DNA of 64,000 nucleotides from Nematostella vectensis (taxonomy: Eukaryota > Cnidaria > Anthozoa > Actiniaria > Edwardsiidae), in NCBI RefSeq assembly GCF_932526225.1, contig NC_064036.1, forward strand, positions 868,001-932,000. The letters are read 5' to 3'. Under the pieces are notes generated by a model, which worked only from the letters and a program-made list of their open reading frames with translations, did no database searches and was not told the DNA's origin. The translations under genes were made by a program, and so were the position numbers. Below are positions 1-12,300 of the stretch, in pieces; the first letter of the stretch is position 1; each line of letters begins with the position of its first letter.

Positions 1-205
1 GCGGCTGTCATTTGAATGCATTCAAGCGGATAATTCTTTAAAAAAGGTGTGAGTAGATAGGGCAGAGAAACCAATGAGAAACGAATGGCACAAAGAGGGG
101 AGGAAATAAGCCACCTTTGTGTCTCAGATAGCTAGTGACCGGGTTATGTGACAAGTTGTTTGGCGTGACACATAACATTAATTTGAATTTGTATGTACTG
201 TCCCT

Positions 206-306
206 TGTCAATTGGTACATCACTGTCAATTGGTACATCACTGTCAATTGGTACATCACTGTCAATTGGTACATCACTGTCAATTGGTACATCACTGTCA
301 ATTGGT
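206..306. repeat. 18-bp minisatellite, about 5.5 copies
   Basis: Unit GTCAATTGGTACATCACT is repeated head to tail almost perfectly. The open frames across it are repeat artefacts. No gene is seen around it. Confidence 0.95.
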
Positions 307-1896
307 CTAGGAGGGACGGACCATTAGAAAACTAAAGGGGGTGGGGAGGGATGACATTTTTTCTTTTGCATGCATTTTTTCTGCTTTGGGCTGTTTTTTT
401 CCCAGTTTTTTAAATCGTGTATGATGATATGTGTACTTTACCACTCTACCTGCCCACCTTTTCTAATGGACCGTTCCTTTCTGTAGCTAGTCAAAGGTAT
501 ATTACTGAAGCCTGGCGTTTGGTACATTTAAGTTGAAAAGTGTTATCTCTTACCTTCCTCTTTCTCATCCATCGTCTTCTGAATAAAACAACAAAATATC
601 AAAAACAAACACATGCATTATCTTCGCAGCCATTTTAGAGGGGCATATAATGTTAAGAGGCGACCTTGTGTGCTCTTTCTACATAACACAAGAATTCTTG
701 AAAAGATACATCCATTTCAAAACTCGTTGCAACGTCATCAAACGGCAAATGTCGATTGGCAAATGAAGGTTCTACGGCCGAAAGGAACCATGGGTCTAAC
801 TGTAATTTGTATAGGAGCAAATGGATCAATCGTAAGGTAATCCACCAATGTCTGCCTCTGGCATCGCTAGAGTTCATTTATAACCTTTATGACTCCCATT
901 AGCCATTCGTCATTTGCCATTTTCATTGACAACGTTTTCTATGAATGTATCGAAGTAAAACCTCATTTTACGGTCTGTGCGCTGAAGGTCTTGGTAAAGG
1001 TAAATTTGACACCACCGTTTGTTTTTGTGGTTTTTGCAAAACCTGTATCAATAGTTCTTAAATTTCATTTTTGGAAAAAAACATTTTCCATGAATCGCAT
1101 TCTAAGACGGCTAAAATGGGCCTTTGCTGTTTCCCGTGACCTGTTGACCGTGAATTCACGCCAAATCTTTGACTTTTTTAGCGTATTATTTTGAGGCGAG
1201 AACTCGAGCTTGTCGGGCGTAACCTCGCGACGGGACGGGTTTTAAGATATCGCCTTTAAATTTTCGGGATCTGATAATTATGCCATGTCATAAAATGTGT
1301 TGGAATTTTCGACTGAGAATCGCTTTTATAGCACTTTTCGTGTCCAAATTTCGCCAGAAATGAGAGTTCCAACTTTGATTCGGGATATTTTGTTGACAGT
1401 GTCAAATAACAAAATATCCTTACACACTTTGGTAGATCATCTATCTGTCATTGAGATGCAATTACGTGCAAGCGCATGCGCAATATAACGCGAAGGTGCA
1501 TTACGCTCTAGAGTAAACTCCGTACTTTTGTTGAGTTTGAGGCCTCAAAACTTAAACACGGAATTAGCTATTGCAAAAATAAAACTTGCAGGAGATAATT
1601 CAATCTTTTATCTTTATTTGATACATAGTTTGTACGTGTTGAAAATTGCGGCACGGCAAAAAAATTTTTCGCGGACACGTCGTTTACCTTTACCGAGACC
1701 TTAAACATTCATATAGAGGGGTTCGTACCTAGCAAAGATCCTTTCACCCCAACTTGTTGAATTTTATTGTGTGAAACTCGCCACCATGATTGTTTAATTT
1801 GCCATCGGTGAAGAGTTAGCCAACAGGCAAAATTTGTGATTTTTGAAAACCGTGAAAAAACGATCTCATCTTGCGTGAACGTGACGTGTGACGCGC
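307..1896. other. Intergenic, no gene recognised
   Basis: Only short open frames without recognisable domains, splice structure or RNA genes are seen. The stretch is downstream of the last exon of the minus-strand gene ending at 6325. Confidence 0.6.
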
Positions 1897-2195
1897 TACC
1901 AGCCGAACATGAGCCGAGTGACGTGCTGCCATGAGCCGAACATGAGCCAAGTGACGTGCTGCCATTAGCCGAACATGAGCCGAGCGACGTGCTGCCGTGA
2001 GCCGAACATGAGCCGAGTGACGTGCTGCCGTGAGCCGAACATGAGCCGAGTGACGTGCTGCCGTGAGCCAAACATGAGCCGAGTGACGTGCTGCCGTGAG
2101 CTGAACATAAGCCGATGAGTAACGCACTGTCTAGAGCCGAGCAAAAGCCAAGGACGTGCTGCCGTGAGCCGAGTATGAGCCGATGGGTGGCGCTG
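1897..2195. repeat. 33-bp minisatellite, about 8 copies
   Basis: The unit contains GAGCCGAGTGACGTGCTGCC and repeats with a few substitutions. Copies decay towards 2195. Three overlapping minus-strand open frames arise only because 33 is divisible by three. Confidence 0.9.
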
Positions 2196-2418
2196 GTAAA
2201 GTGTTATCATATTATTTTGAATCCACGCCGAGTGCAGGCCCGTACCCAGGATTTTTTTTGGGGGGGGACCACCCACGAAAGAACGAAAAGGGATTTTTTA
2301 TGCCTTTACAGTATCTCTGGCTACAAAAAAGTGGACTTTAAAAGCACACTAGCATACACACATTGGCACCAAGTCGGGCCAAGACGGGACGCTAGCACAG
2401 TCTATTACCCGTGCAGTT

Positions 2419-2475
2419 CGGCAACCATGGACAGCTGTTTCGTCCTTATTAGGACTCGTCAGCATGGCATAGCCG
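2419..2475 (-). ncRNA. Hammerhead ribozyme, type I, intact core
   Basis: Read on the minus strand, the core is CTGACGA, a stem II of GTCC/GGAC with a TAATAA loop, then GAAA, a two-base-pair helix III (CA/TG) and the cleavage triplet GTC. Cleavage is expected between plus positions 2430 and 2429. Stem I is CCATG/CATGG, extended past an internal loop by CGGC/GCCG. All conserved core bases are present. Self-cleavage would process a minus-strand transcript into monomers. Confidence 0.85.
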
Positions 2476-2528
2476 GTTTGCCTCAGTTAAACTTCATCGG
2501 CAAAAAAACTGCAGGGCGACTTCGACTA

Positions 2529-2577
2529 TGCCATGCTGACAAGTCCTAATAAGGACGAAACAGCTGTCCATGGTTGC
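2529..2577 (+). ncRNA. Hammerhead ribozyme copy with damaged core
   Basis: The layout is the same as the intact copies, with CCATG/CATGG stem I, the GTCC/GGAC stem II, GAAA and GTC (cleavage after 2568). The core reads CTGACAA instead of CTGANGA, so the invariant core G is replaced by A at 2541. The distal CGGC strand of stem I is also missing upstream. It is probably inactive, or very slow. Confidence 0.75.
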
Positions 2578-2875
2578 CGAACTGCACGGGTAATAGACTG
2601 TGCTAGCGTCCCGTCTTGGCCCGACTGGTGCCAATGTGTGTATGCTAGTGTGCTTTTAAAGTCCACATTTATGTATACATACTCGCAAGGATAGTTTGGC
2701 TATCCGACGGAGTTTTAGACTAGCAAAGGTCGCATGCGTTATCCGCACAATTGGCATCACGCTAGCCCGGTCGCAGCTCTAGATCCCACATGGATCTAAG
2801 CTGTGGTTTAAAGCACTTCGTTCGAGTCGAAGTCGCCCTGCAGTTTTTTTGCCGATGAAGTTTAACTGAGGCAAA

Positions 2876-2933
2876 CCGGCTATGCCATGCTGACGAGTCC
2901 TAATAAGGACGAAACAGCTGTCCATGGTTGCCG
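2876..2933 (+). ncRNA. Hammerhead ribozyme, type I, intact core
   Basis: CTGACGA (2890-2896), stem II GTCC/GGAC around a TAATAA loop, and GAAA (2911-2914) are followed by a minimal helix III and GTC at 2920-2922, with cleavage expected after 2922. Stem I pairs 2885-2889 with 2923-2927 and, beyond an internal loop, CGGC 2877-2880 with GCCG 2930-2933. Every invariant base is present. A helix III of two pairs with a two-base loop is typical of retrozyme and Penelope-type hammerheads, which often work best as dimers. Confidence 0.88.
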
Positions 2934-3212
2934 AACTGCACGGGTAATAGACTGTGCTAGCGTTCCGTCTTGGCCCGACTGGTGCCAATGTGTGCATGCT
3001 AGTGTGCTTTTAAAGTCCACATTTACAAAAAAGTCTGACTGATGCATTGGTGACATACCAGAGTGATCTAGCTTATGCTTTATAGTTTTGTCTACAAATA
3101 GCAGGTCTATTGGGGACCGAAAATGGACTTTCGGCCGTTGTGTGTGTGTGTGTGGGTGAGGGGGTACGTTTGCACCCTCTGCACCCCCCCCTCTCCCCTG
3201 GGTAGGGGCCTG

Positions 3213-6019
3213 GAGTCAGGTGTAAAGCGCGTGCATTGTAAAAAGAGGGAAGTGAAACTCATTACGGGGGCGTGAATACAAACCTTTTTTTTACAAAGGA
3301 TGATAAAAAGCTTTTTTTGCCTTGTTTTTTAGTCATCGACATAAAAGATCATAAATTAATAATCTCATAAGCATTTGACCTCTAGAGGCAAATCGCCAAA
3401 ATCCATCATATACAGTACAATTACATGCAGTTGCACCTTGGCTGGAGTTATTTATTCAACAGCTAGTTTACAGTGACGTGGTTTATATCTTTATCGTGAG
3501 CGTAACGGAGCTATTTAGGCATTAGTGTCTATAAAAGATAACGCAATGGATGGATTTCTCTGCAAATCTGTCAACATCGGTGACGAATTGAGCAGGCTTG
3601 CAGACAGATAAAGTTATAAGGTATAAGATCAAGAAAGATTGCCGAGTCGTCAAGTCGCTTATTTCGCGTCAAAACAAAAACAGAATGAGCATAAATAACG
3701 AGAGAACCTTTCAAAATCATCCTCAAAAATAAAAATCGAAAGTCTGTAACTCGAGTCTTTGACGCGTGTCTCATCAAATTTGTCAAATATGTCACCGCCA
3801 GTATTTATTAGCTCTTTTGGCGTTGTTTTTCACAAGTATAAGTTGCCACATAAACACTAGTTCGACTGGCCGTTTTATAAGATCGTAAAATATTTGATGA
3901 GAATATTTGTTATGTCTAGGTGCACTTCGCCATGCACTCTATCAACATTCACAAAAGCAGGCGGAGGAAATCGCCTATAAGCTATTACAAATTAACGTTT
4001 TTTATTCGGTTTACCAGAGGTGAAAGATTATACTTGAAGCACAGTCGTGTTGTGTGCAGCTGTAGATAAAAAGTACAGGGTCTATTTACAGTGTTTTTGT
4101 ATATACTAATTATCTAAATCCTTTGTCATCTGTCATTTACCCGGCGAGATCTCCATTGCGCTATCGATTGACACACGAAAAAGAAAACTGCGAGAAAAAG
4201 CCGTTTAAGATCATCAACTTCAATTCGACTCACTAAACAAATATTTTTTTCAGTCATAATGCACAGCAAAGGAGAGAGGGAGATTTCAACATGTACATGG
4301 GAAAATAAAATTGTTTTCAAATAAATTTTATTACGTTACACAAAAATTGTACCGCGCATATGCAAATAAGATTAAAAGAAATTGGGAATTTCACAGACGC
4401 CAAGCTTACAAACCTTAGTTGGACTAACCACATAGCTTGACTGTGATGTCCCCATTTTGCTTGTGCTGCCTTCAGTTCTAACAGAGAAGTGTAAGTGCTA
4501 GAAGAGCTCGCAGAGAAATACTTGGCTTTTGGCAGACATATAGACAGCCGTGTAGCGTGTGTGCCACGAAACCTGATACCTTTCGCGAGCCAGCCCTTGC
4601 ATGACGTCACGAAAAGGGCAGACGATCACCCGCTGGTTATGGTGATAGCAGGCGCATAGGGTGTATGTATATAATGAATTATAAAGGAAGGAAGCAAATG
4701 CTCTTAGCAAGCTTGCGAAGGCATTGGGCGAAACCGGGCACTTTGAAAACGAGCATTCGAGCTTTCTCTGTTTAAAAAAATTAACTTTTGAGCAAGACTA
4801 TCCGACTTTTTCAAGTACACACAAATCGAGAATTATTACCACCCAATAAACGAAAAAAACTTTTCTTGTCAATTGAAATTAGTTCATAGGTGTGTGTGTT
4901 GCTGGAGGATGGGGAAAGTTTTGGATATTTTGGTAGGATGTGTCAAGTCTACTTTACAGGAATATGTTCGCCCGTAGAAAAATTTGCTCGTTCATTTTCT
5001 AAACTAATTGATCCGCGCGCTTTTATTCCCGTCATAGGCATATCATTGGTCTACAGGATAATCACGATGGATATTTAAAATATATTAGAATCAATTGAAG
5101 GTTGATGTACTTACGCTTTGGCACAGCTCTGTGAAAAAGGGGGTCATAGGGTCCATAAAAGGGAAATTCCATTAGAAGATTAACAGCCATAAAAATTAAT
5201 GGTTTGGAGCTCTAAATAAAGATTAAGAATCTACAAGAATTGAGCTAAATGTCTCAATACAACATGCGGTTCCGCGCAAAAATCAGAAGATGTAAAAGAT
5301 AAACTCTGGTTAGCTATTGCTATAGGAAAATCGTATATCAACACTTACACTGTCAACAAGACAGGAAATGTAAGGAAACAGATCAAAAGACCTCTTGAAT
5401 TTTAATTGTCAAATATTTCATACACTTACCTTCCGATTGGGCCAAGAAGTAAAACGGGCTGTACTCAGCCCGGTGCTGGAATCAGTCCCCACAATACCAC
5501 GTTAGATTAGCGTTTATTAGAAGGAAACACAACAGAAGACCAAAAAGGCGTATTGCGTCGCAGGGAATATCAAGTACCAGTAATCCATCTTGTTTTGGGA
5601 CACTTTAGAGGAGGGCTAAGTGTTTGACCTTATCGTGTGAGCGGGATAGTTGATTGGTGGGACGGGGTTTAGTGCGCAAGGGGAACGAGTTTCTATGACA
5701 GGGAAATGCCAGATAATCACGACATACTTGCCTCCTTCACAGGCACCTCTACTCTGCAATGGCCTTTTTTAAGATTCGTATCGAAAAAAAAAACGCCTTG
5801 TCTTTCCGATAAGATACCACGATGTACATGGAGTTACCCAATACTGCGAGCACTTTTAAAATTTGAGGGGACCATCTAGGGGACCTCTTTCTTGAACTTG
5901 TCATTATGAAGACCAAGCGTTCAATATGAGCGTATTCAATTTCTTTATTAGTTGTTATTGATTTTATTTGTAGCGCAAACAACTTACATGAAATTGTATA
6001 TCTATTTCATAAAATTATA
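3213..6019. other. Intergenic, downstream of gene A
   Basis: AT-rich sequence with scattered short open frames and no supported gene. Confidence 0.6.
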
Positions 6020-6324
6020 GATAACATCCAAAATGACAGATTTTAAGTTTACATCATTTTATTTTTAAATAAATGTCAGTAAATGTCACATTTACGCCCA
6101 TTTATTTGACTTGAAAGCCGTTGACTTCACTAAAGCTTACAAGAATTGGTTTGAACTTATTGAATATAATCGGGTCGGATATCCGATGGCAAAATCACCG
6201 TTTTCACTTAGCAAACAAAACGGAGACAGAGAAGAAAGCGGTGCAAATCAACATGAAGGTTAGACAAGGAGAAAGGAAGAAAGGACGGTGTCTTTCTACT
6301 TCTTCTCCGTCTCAGCTTACTCCC
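6020..6324 (-). other. Probable 3' UTR and flank of gene A
   Basis: This stretch aligns by eye with 20510-21080 downstream of gene B. Both share the phrases TCCAAAATGACAG and TACTTCTTCTCCGTCTCAGCTT. Conservation between paralogues just after the stop codon suggests transcribed 3' sequence. The minus-strand AATAAA at about 6098-6103 is a candidate poly(A) signal. Confidence 0.55.
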
Positions 6325-9300
6325 CTAAGTTCGGAAAAAGCGACAACAAGAATGTTGTTGCGAGTTGTTAGTCACAGGCGCCTTCATCTTGAGTTTCTGC
6401 GCGTGGAATTTCTTGAGACTAGCCGCCCATTTGGCTGGGTCAGCGACTAAGAAAGTGCCCTTGGCCTGAGAGGGAACTGACCCTTTAACTTGGCAAATAA
6501 TGGTGACGAGCAAAGAATTGTTATCGACGGACTGTGGACGGACGACAAGTCCCGCGAATAAGTAGTCCAACCTGATGACAAGAAATGCTGGTGAGGATTG
6601 AAAAATTATTGGAAACTTAACATTAACTTTTTCTTGCTCCATAAAATAATACCACGAGGCAAAACGAGTTATAAAACGAGTGTATAACTATAATTTCCAT
6701 TTTCTTCGAGCTAAGTGGCAATAATAACCATAGCGAGCCATCCAGTAAAAATCCACTTTGCTTTGATAAACGTTTTCTGGAATAAGTTATCGCGGATAAT
6801 AAGCTGTGCATGAAGATGGGTAAAGCTTCGCCGTCTTGCGTGCATTTTTAGTTCCTTTGAATGCGTGGGAGTTATCTACTTTCTAGTTAACACAGGGGCG
6901 GTGGACGGGGGGGGGGCAGGAGGGTGCTTGCCCCCCCCCACTTTAAAAAGTGATGGGCAGTGCCCCCCTTACCCACACTTTTCTGAGCGGACTTTTTTTT
7001 TCTCTACATGAACACACGTTTTACATGTAACGTTAAATAAGTCTCGATTGCTTGATAAAAGACGCTATTATAGATTTGTTTCTATTCAATTTTAGCGGAA
7101 CTCTATGTCAAGCACTGGTACCCCCCTCTCCCCTCGAAACCACAATCCATCCAACCTCCCCCCCCCGGGACAATCCCCCCCCCTCCTTTTACTATATCTA
7201 GTAAAGTAGCTCTACCTTCCTTTACCGTACTCACTTGAGTGGTTTTGGCTTCTCGTGTTGAGTCTTTGGGTGCGTCGCGTTGCGCCAAGCTGAAGCGAAG
7301 TATGGCTCGTTCTTGTCGTCCTTGTCCAGGATTTCAAGCCCAAACTCATGCTTTTTTATTGGGCTGTATGGAAAAAGGCATTAAATTAAATTGCACTTTA
7401 TTTAATCTAGAGCCTAAGGTTGTATGAAACCAATCAAAAGGTTCGATAAAACGTTCAGTTCGCAAAATTGAAGATTTGGATATCTTGAAATACTTCTTCT
7501 AGACATCATTATTTGCGCGCATGGCAAAATAGTATTACCGGGAGTTATAAATGCTATACTGCCCTTATGCAATTAAGTCTCTATGCTCTTGGGTGTGTGT
7601 GTAGTGTGCGGGGTTCCTGTGGATGTGTACCTTATGTGTGTTACGTACATTGTGTACCTTATGTGTGTTACTTACATTGTGTACCTCATGTGTGTTACGC
7701 ACATTGTGTACCTCGTGTGTGTTACGTACATTGTGTACCTTATGTGTGTTACGTACATTGTGTACCTCCTGTGTGTTACGTACATTGTGTACCTCATGTG
7801 TGTTACGTACATTGTGTACCTCATGTGTGTTACGTACATTGTGTACCTCATGTGTGTTACGTACATTGTGTACTTCATGTGTGTTACGTACATTGTGTAC
7901 CTCATGTGTGTTACGTACATTGTGTACCTCATGTGTGTTACGTACATTGTGTACCTCATGTGTGTTACGTACATTGTGTACCTCATGTGTGTTACGTACA
8001 TTGTGTACCTCATGTGTGTTACGTACATTGTGTACCTAATGTGTGTTACGTACATTGTGTACCTAATGTGTGTTACGTACATTGTGTACCTCGTGTGTGT
8101 TACGTACATTGTGTACCTCATGTGTATTACGTACATTGTGTACCTCATGTGTGTTACGTACATTGTGTACCTCATATGTGTTACATACATTGTTTACCTT
8201 ATGTGTTACGTACATTGTGTACCTTATGTGTGTTACGTACATTGTGTACCTCGTGTGTTTTACGTACATTGTTTACCTAATGTGTGTTAAGTACATTGTG
8301 TACCTTATGTGTTACGTACATTGTGTACCTTATGTGTGTTACGTACATTGTGTACCTCGTGTGTGTTACGTACATTGTGTACCTCGGGTGTGTTACGTAC
8401 ATTGTGTACCTCATGTGTGTTACGTACATTGTGTACCTCCTGTTTGTTACGTACATTGTGTACCTTATGTGTGTTACGTACATTGTGTAACTCATGTGTG
8501 TTACGTACATTGTGTACCTTATGTGTGTTACGTACATTGTGTACCTTATGTGTGTTACGTACATTGTGTACCTCATGTGTGTTACGTACATTGTGTACCT
8601 TATGTGTGTTACTTACATTGTGTACCTCATGTGTGTTACGCACATTGTGTACCTCGTGTGTGTTACGTACATTGTGTACCTCATACGTGTGTACGTTGAT
8701 AGTTTACTTTTGTGTGTACGTACCTACCACACCCAAAAATTGACCCGATAATGGCGGACGGGCTTGGTGTAGCTATAGCGACTGCAGATACTTTCCTTTT
8801 CCTCAATTCAAACAACATTTGTTTCAAAACTAATTGCTTACAAGGAAACAGGACACGACGCTTCTGGCAATGTCTTAGTCGAAATAATATTTTGTATACA
8901 TCAAAGATATAACTTACCAGTGAATGAGTAGTGATGATGGGTCGTCGAACTTCCCGAGGACATCAATTCTGTCGAAAGTCTTATCCCAGTGGCGACGCGT
9001 CTCCCAGTCCTGGAGAAGCTTCACCGCTGAAATCATAGAAAGATTACAGTCCAGGCCTCTCGCGGGAAGTTGTTTTCAAAAATTCGTTCAAATAGAAACC
9101 CGTTTAGTAGCCCCTTTAAAGCGTGCGATCGCTATGATCTTTGGCGAAACATAATCACCAATGCTTCTAGTTTGCTAATCCTGAAATAAAAATTAAATAT
9201 TAATAATCGGCGAGGCGAGACGCGCCGGCCCCACCTTGATGAGTGATACAATAAAGTGACGATAACGTTAGATCGATACAAAAAAGACTATCTAATGCTA

Positions 9301-12300
9301 CAGAAGTATCTGAAGTGCGGACAAAAAGAGCAGTTCCTTAACTACATTTTCATACCGATCAGTGATTAGCTCATGCAGTTAGAGTAGCTGCAGATTGTTA
9401 GAACCAAGATAAAAACTACCAAACACTGACCTTCGTCATAAGGGACGCCACCTAGTTTGACTATGGCCTGTGGTATAGAACAGAAGGGTCAACTCAGAGT
9501 AAAACACATGCAACCCAACGACACATACAACCCAACGACACATACAACCCAACGACACATACAACCCAACAACACATACAACCCCACGACACATACAACC
9601 AAACAACACATACAACCCAACATCACAAACAACCAAACGACACATACAACCCAACAACACATACAACCCAACAACACATACAACCCCACGACACATACAA
9701 CCCAACAACACATACAACCCCACGACACATACAACCAAACAACACATACAACCCAACGACACATACGCTTAGTGATTGACGTGTACCATAATGATTGACG
9801 TGCTCCATAGTGATTGACGTGTACCTCAGTGATTGACGTGTACCTCAGTGATTGACGTGTACCTTAGTGGTTGACGTGTACCTTAGTGATTGACGTGTAC
9901 CTCAGTGATTGACGTGTACCTTAGTGATTGACGTGTACCTTAGTGATTGACGTGTACCTTAGTGATTGACGTGTACCATAATGATTGACGTGTACCTTAG
10001 TGATTGACGTGTACCTTAGTGATTGATGTGTACCTTAGTGATTGACGTGTACCATAATGATTGACGTGTACCATAGTGATTGACGTGTACCTTAGTGATT
10101 GACGTGTACCATAGTGATTGACGTGTATCTTAGTGATTAACGTGCACCTTAGTGATTGACGTGTACCATAATGATTGATGTGTACCTTAGTGATTGACGT
10201 GTACCTTAGTGATTGACGTGTACCTTAGTGATTGACGTGTACCTTAGTGATTGACGTGTTTCTTAGTGATTGACGTGTACCATAATGATTGACGTGTACC
10301 TTAGTGATTGACGTGTACCTTAGTGATTGACGTGTACCTTAGTGATTGACGTGTACCATAATGATTGACGTGTACCTTAGTGATTGACGTGTACCTTAGT
10401 GATTGATGTGTACCTTAGTGATTGACGTGTACCATAATGATTGACGTGTACCTTAGTGATTGACGTGTACCTTAGTGATTGACGTGTACCATAGTGATTG
10501 ACGTGTATCTTAGTGATTAACGTGCACCTTAGTGATTGACGTGTACCATAATGATTGATGTGTACCTTAGTGATTGACGTGTACCTTAGTGATTGACGTG
10601 TACCTTAGTGATTGACGTGTACCTTAGTGATTGACGTGTTTCTTAGTGATTGACGTGTACCATAATGATTGACGTGTACCTTAGTGATTGACGTGTACCT
10701 TAGTGATTGACGTGTACCTTAGTGATTGACGTGTACCTTAGTGATTGACGTGTACCATAGTGATTGACGTGTATCTTAGTGATTAACGTGCACCTTAGTG
10801 ATTGACGTGTACCATAATGATTGATGTGTACCTTAGTGATTGACGTGTACCTTAGTGATTGACGTGTACCTTAGTGATTGACGTAAACCTTAGTGATTGA
10901 CGTGTACCTTAGTGGTTGACGTGTACCTTAGTGATTGACGTGTACCTTAGTGATTGACGTGTACCTTAGTGATTGACGTGTACCTTAGTGATTGACGTGT
11001 ACCATAATGATTGACGTGTACCTTAGTGATTGACGTGTACCTTAGTGATTGATGTGTACCTTAGTGATTGACGTGTACCATAATAATTGACGTGTACCTT
11101 AGTGATTGACGTGTACCTTAGTGATTGACGTGTACCTTAGTGATTGACGTGTACCATAGTGATTGACGTGTATCTTAGTGATTAACGTGCACCTTAGTGA
11201 TTGACGTGTACCATAATGATTGATGTGTACCTTAGTGATTGACGTGTACCTTAGTGATTGACGTGTACCTTAGTGATTGACGTGTACCTTAGTGATTGAT
11301 GTGTACCTTAGTGATTGACGTGTACCTTATTGATTGACGTGTACCATAATGATTGACGTGTACCATAATGATTGACGTGTACCTTAGTGATTGACGTGTA
11401 CCTTAATGATTGACGTGTACCTTAGTGATTGACGTGTACCATAATGATTGACGTGTACCTTAGTGATTGACGTGTACCTTAGGGATTGACGTGTACCTTA
11501 GTGATTGACGTGTACCTTAGTGATTGAAGTGTACCTTAGTGATTGACGTGTACCTTAGTGGTTGACGTGTACCTTCGTGATTGACGTGTACCTTAGTGGT
11601 TGACGTGTACCTTAGTGATCGACGTGTACCATAATGATTGATGTGTACCTTAGTGATTGACATGTACACTAGTGATTGGCGTGAAACAATGATTGACGTG
11701 TACCATAATGATTGACGTGCACCATAGTGATTGACGTGTACCTCAGTGATTGACGTGTACCTTAGTGATTGACGTGTACCTCAGTGATTGACGTGTACCT
11801 TAGTGATTGACGTGTACCATAATTGACGTGTACCATAGTGATTGACGTGTACCTCAGTGATTGACGTGTACACTAGTGATTGACGTGTACCTCAGTGATT
11901 GACGTGTACCTTAGTGATTGAAGTTTACCTAGTGACTGACGTGTACCTCAATGATTGATTTGTACCTCAGTGATTGACGTGTACCTCAGTGATTGACGTG
12001 TACCTTAGTGATTGACGTGTACCTCAGTGATTGACGTGTACTTCAGTGATTGACGTGTACCTCAGTGATTGACGTGTACCTCAATGATTGACGTGTACCT
12101 CAGTGATTGACGTGTACCTCAGTGATTGACGTGTACCTCAGTAATTGACGTGTACCTTAGTGATTGGCGGCCCGCCCTCTTGTGATCGTCTGCTCCATAC
12201 TTCACAGTCACGTGACCTCTTGAGCCTCTTCCACCCTCGTGTGCCTTCTGTCTCCCAGTCCATCAGGCGGTGGATGTCGTCCTCTCTGATGGCGCATAAA

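Larger units (their letters stand above)
2330..3025. mobile_element. Retrozyme-like element with hammerhead ribozymes (inverted copy plus direct dimer)
   Basis: The segment around 2526-2668 (plus) recurs at about 2880-3025 (plus). The segment 2330-2527 is the reverse complement of about 2830-3025. Each copy carries a hammerhead motif. The two plus-strand cleavage sites (after 2568 and 2922) define a 354-nt monomer. Metazoan retrozymes are small non-coding retroelements whose monomers of a few hundred nt are delimited by type I hammerheads with very short helix III, and they occur as dimers. This matches. The head-to-head extra copy is unusual. A Penelope-like element remnant is the main alternative, but no coding remnant is visible. 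Confidence 0.8.
2235..3212. mobile_element. Element bounded by short terminal inverted repeats
   Basis: The left end CAGGCCCGTACCCAGG (2235-2250) is the reverse complement of 3197-3212 with one mismatch. Both ends are followed inwards by G-rich (left) or C-rich (right) runs. A related end with a C-rich run next to an AGGTAACGGGCCTG motif is seen near 13921-13951, which suggests a dispersed family. The ribozyme-bearing element at 2330-3025 lies inside. No transposase is visible, so this is a non-autonomous element or a chance pairing of ends. Confidence 0.5.

Noticed and set aside
2115-2997. Open frames sharing the HWHQVGPRR / HTLAPVGPRR type sequence
   Set aside because: They overlap the hammerhead-bearing inverted and direct copies and are translations of non-coding retrozyme-like sequence.
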